A DNA stretch of 7,246 bases from Bacteroidota bacterium (GTDB lineage: Bacteria > Bacteroidota > Bacteroidia > Cytophagales > Hymenobacteraceae). A model generated the notes under the pieces. The model had not been told where the DNA came from and made no database searches. It was given only the letters and a program-made list of their open reading frames with translations. A program made the translations under genes and the position numbers. The stretch lies in assembly GCA_023424725.1 (NCBI GenBank), contig JAFADQ010000277.1, positions 1-7,246 of the forward strand. Reading direction: 5' to 3'. Shown here in pieces: positions 6,364 through 7,246 of this stretch. How positions within the stretch are numbered: the first letter of the stretch is position 1; each line of letters starts with the position of its first letter.

Positions 6364-6786
6364 TTACCTCGAAACGGTAGAGGAAGACGCTTTCTGTAAG
6401 CGGTCTATCAGATTGGCCAAATGCTCGTCGGTAAGCGGCTTGTATAAATGATCGGCCACATCAGGATAATTTTTAAGCCTGTCGAGGTCGTAAAAAGAAG
6501 CCGAAGAAGTTAGCGCAACCATTATTCCGGCCTTTTTAGATTCGGGCAAAGCTGCATAACGATCTAAAAAATCAAAGCCGGTCATGCCATCCATTTTCAG
6601 ATCCAGCAAAATAATATCGGGGCATGTAGCACCGCTTTCAGACGAGAAATCCGAAAGATAAGAAAGCGCATCAGATCCGCTCTCGGCTACATCAACATTT
6701 TTAACCTTGCCAGAGCGAAGCAAAAGCCTTTTGTTAACATGGTTAGTAGTAGCGTCGTCGTCAATTAGTAGAATAGTGTCGATCAT
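6364..6786 (-). CDS. Stand-alone receiver-domain response regulator (CheY-like)
   Basis: A 140-residue protein consisting only of a receiver domain, with no DNA-binding or enzymatic output. The phosphorylation site is intact: acidic residues D9/D10 in ILLIDDDATT, acceptor D62 in IILLDLKMDG, T93 in VALTSS, and K116 in LYKPLT. Unusually, the proline that normally follows the DxxM motif is replaced by Asp66 (DLKMDGMTG). Such single-domain regulators are numerous in Cytophagales and act by protein contact, as phosphate shuttles or as partners of hybrid kinases. No kinase gene adjoins it, so its partner is unlinked. It starts at ATG 6784-6786, about 33 bases downstream of a reasonable promoter, and ends just before a hairpin. 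It is transcribed toward the small membrane-protein gene and away from the DUF3817 gene. Confidence 0.93.
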   Translation of the reverse strand: MIDTILLIDDDATTNHVNKRLLLRSGKVKNVDVAESGSDALSYLSDFSSESGATCPDIILLDLKMDGMTGFDFLDRYAALPESKKAGIMVALTSSASFYDLDRLKNYPDVADHLYKPLTDEHLANLIDRLQKASSSTVSR

Positions 6787-6825
6787 AGTGATTTAGCTAA
6801 GGGTGCAATGCCAGCTATTAGCATG

Positions 6826-6855
6826 TAAAGATAAGGCAGGCATTTTGTTAATCAA
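6826..6855 (-). promoter_or_regulatory. Promoter of the stand-alone receiver gene
   Basis: On the minus strand, TTG (complement of 6853-6855) is followed after 19 bases by TATCTTTA (complement of 6826-6833), one mismatch from TAnnTTTG and with ideal spacing. The transcript start would be near 6819, giving a leader of about 33 bases. Confidence 0.5.
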
Positions 6856-6964
6856 TATATGCAGGTATTTTAAAGCTCAATAAGGGTATTGCAATATTCT
6901 TATATTTATTAACTATCAAAATAAATAACAAGTTCCATTTTTACCTTTTCAGTCATTTATCCAG

Positions 6965-6972
6965 TACCTTTG
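6965..6972 (+). promoter_or_regulatory. Promoter -7 element of the DUF3817 gene
   Basis: TACCTTTG is a perfect match to the Bacteroidota -7 consensus and is identical to the element before the pseudouridine synthase gene. It places the transcript start near 6978, about 22 bases before ATG 7000. The upstream -33 position holds only a T-run near 6938-6942 rather than a clear TTG. Confidence 0.55.
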
Positions 6973-6999
6973 CTCTATACAAAAAACAAATAAAAATTC

Positions 7000-7246
7000 A
7001 TGGATTTAAGCACAACAATTGGCCGGCTGCGCCTAACCGGTATTCTGGAAGGAATTTCGTACCTGCTGTTGCTGGGCATTGCCATGCCGCTAAAATACCT
7101 TTACGGAATGCCCCTGATGGTGAAATACACTGGCTGGGCGCACGGTGTTTTATTTGTGCTTTTTGTAGCCTTTTTACTGCACGCCGTTATAGAAAACCGC
7201 CTGTCTATAAAAAACGCTTTCCTGGGTTTTATAGCCTCGCTCCTAC
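7000..7246 (+). CDS. DUF3817 integral membrane protein, N-terminal part (3' end outside window)
   Basis: The frame opens at ATG 7000 and is still open at the window edge, giving 82 residues. It begins MDLSTTIGRLRLTGILEGIS and continues through a first transmembrane helix (YLLLLGIAMPLKYLYG), a short loop with MVKYTGWAHG, a second helix (VLFVLFVAFLLHAV), a basic turn, and the start of a third. The 'R-x-R-L-x-G-I-L-E-G-I-S-x-L-L-L-L-x-I-A-M-P-L-K-Y' pattern followed by a 'G-x-x-H-G' helix is typical of the DUF3817 family, small three-helix inner-membrane proteins of unknown function, usually around 90-110 residues, so only a short tail is missing. A perfect -7 element lies upstream and the receiver gene is transcribed divergently. 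Confidence 0.85.
   Translation, partial: MDLSTTIGRLRLTGILEGISYLLLLGIAMPLKYLYGMPLMVKYTGWAHGVLFVLFVAFLLHAVIENRLSIKNAFLGFIASLL

Overview
The window looks like chromosomal DNA of a member of the Bacteroidota, most likely a Cytophagales/Hymenobacteraceae-type bacterium (Pontibacter- or Adhaeribacter-like; this is inference from protein style and promoters, not from a search). Starts lack Shine-Dalgarno sequences. Several genes are preceded by matches to the Bacteroidota -7 element TAnnTTTG (TACCTTTG at 2387 and 6965, TATCTTTA at 1181 and, on the minus strand, at 6826-6833). Codon use looks even across the window. I see no rRNA, tRNA, insertion sequence, phage gene or CRISPR array.

Layout. 1-185 is the 3' end of a DUF3108-type gene. 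290-1015 encodes an OmpR/PhoB-class response regulator and 1218-2324 a two-transmembrane, HAMP-less sensor histidine kinase. These are presumably partners, but a long imperfect inverted repeat (1032-1161) and a probable separate promoter lie between them. 2456-3172 encodes an RluA-family RNA pseudouridine synthase with its own promoter and a possible 19-codon upstream ORF. 3173-3516 is a gene-free stretch that ends in a terminator-like leader hairpin. 3517-5793 encodes a secreted MltD-like lytic transglycosylase with several LysM modules, closed by a very strong intrinsic terminator (5811-5850). 5888-6310 encodes a small unrecognised membrane protein. It converges on a minus-strand stand-alone receiver protein (6364-6786), with a hairpin between them. 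A divergent intergenic region (6787-6999) then leads to the start of a DUF3817 membrane-protein gene that runs off the window at 7246.

How the genes work together. The regulator and kinase are the only obvious functional pair: a membrane sensor phosphorelaying to a DNA-binding regulator. The transglycosylase remodels cell-wall peptidoglycan, the pseudouridine synthase modifies RNA, and the orphan receiver must get phosphate from a kinase encoded elsewhere. The rest reads as a series of short, mostly single-gene transcription units.

I did not find a convincing new multi-gene system. The points most worth a second look are the repeat between the two-component genes, the ATGA-overlapping upstream ORF of the pseudouridine synthase gene, the leader hairpin of the transglycosylase gene, and the unassigned membrane protein.
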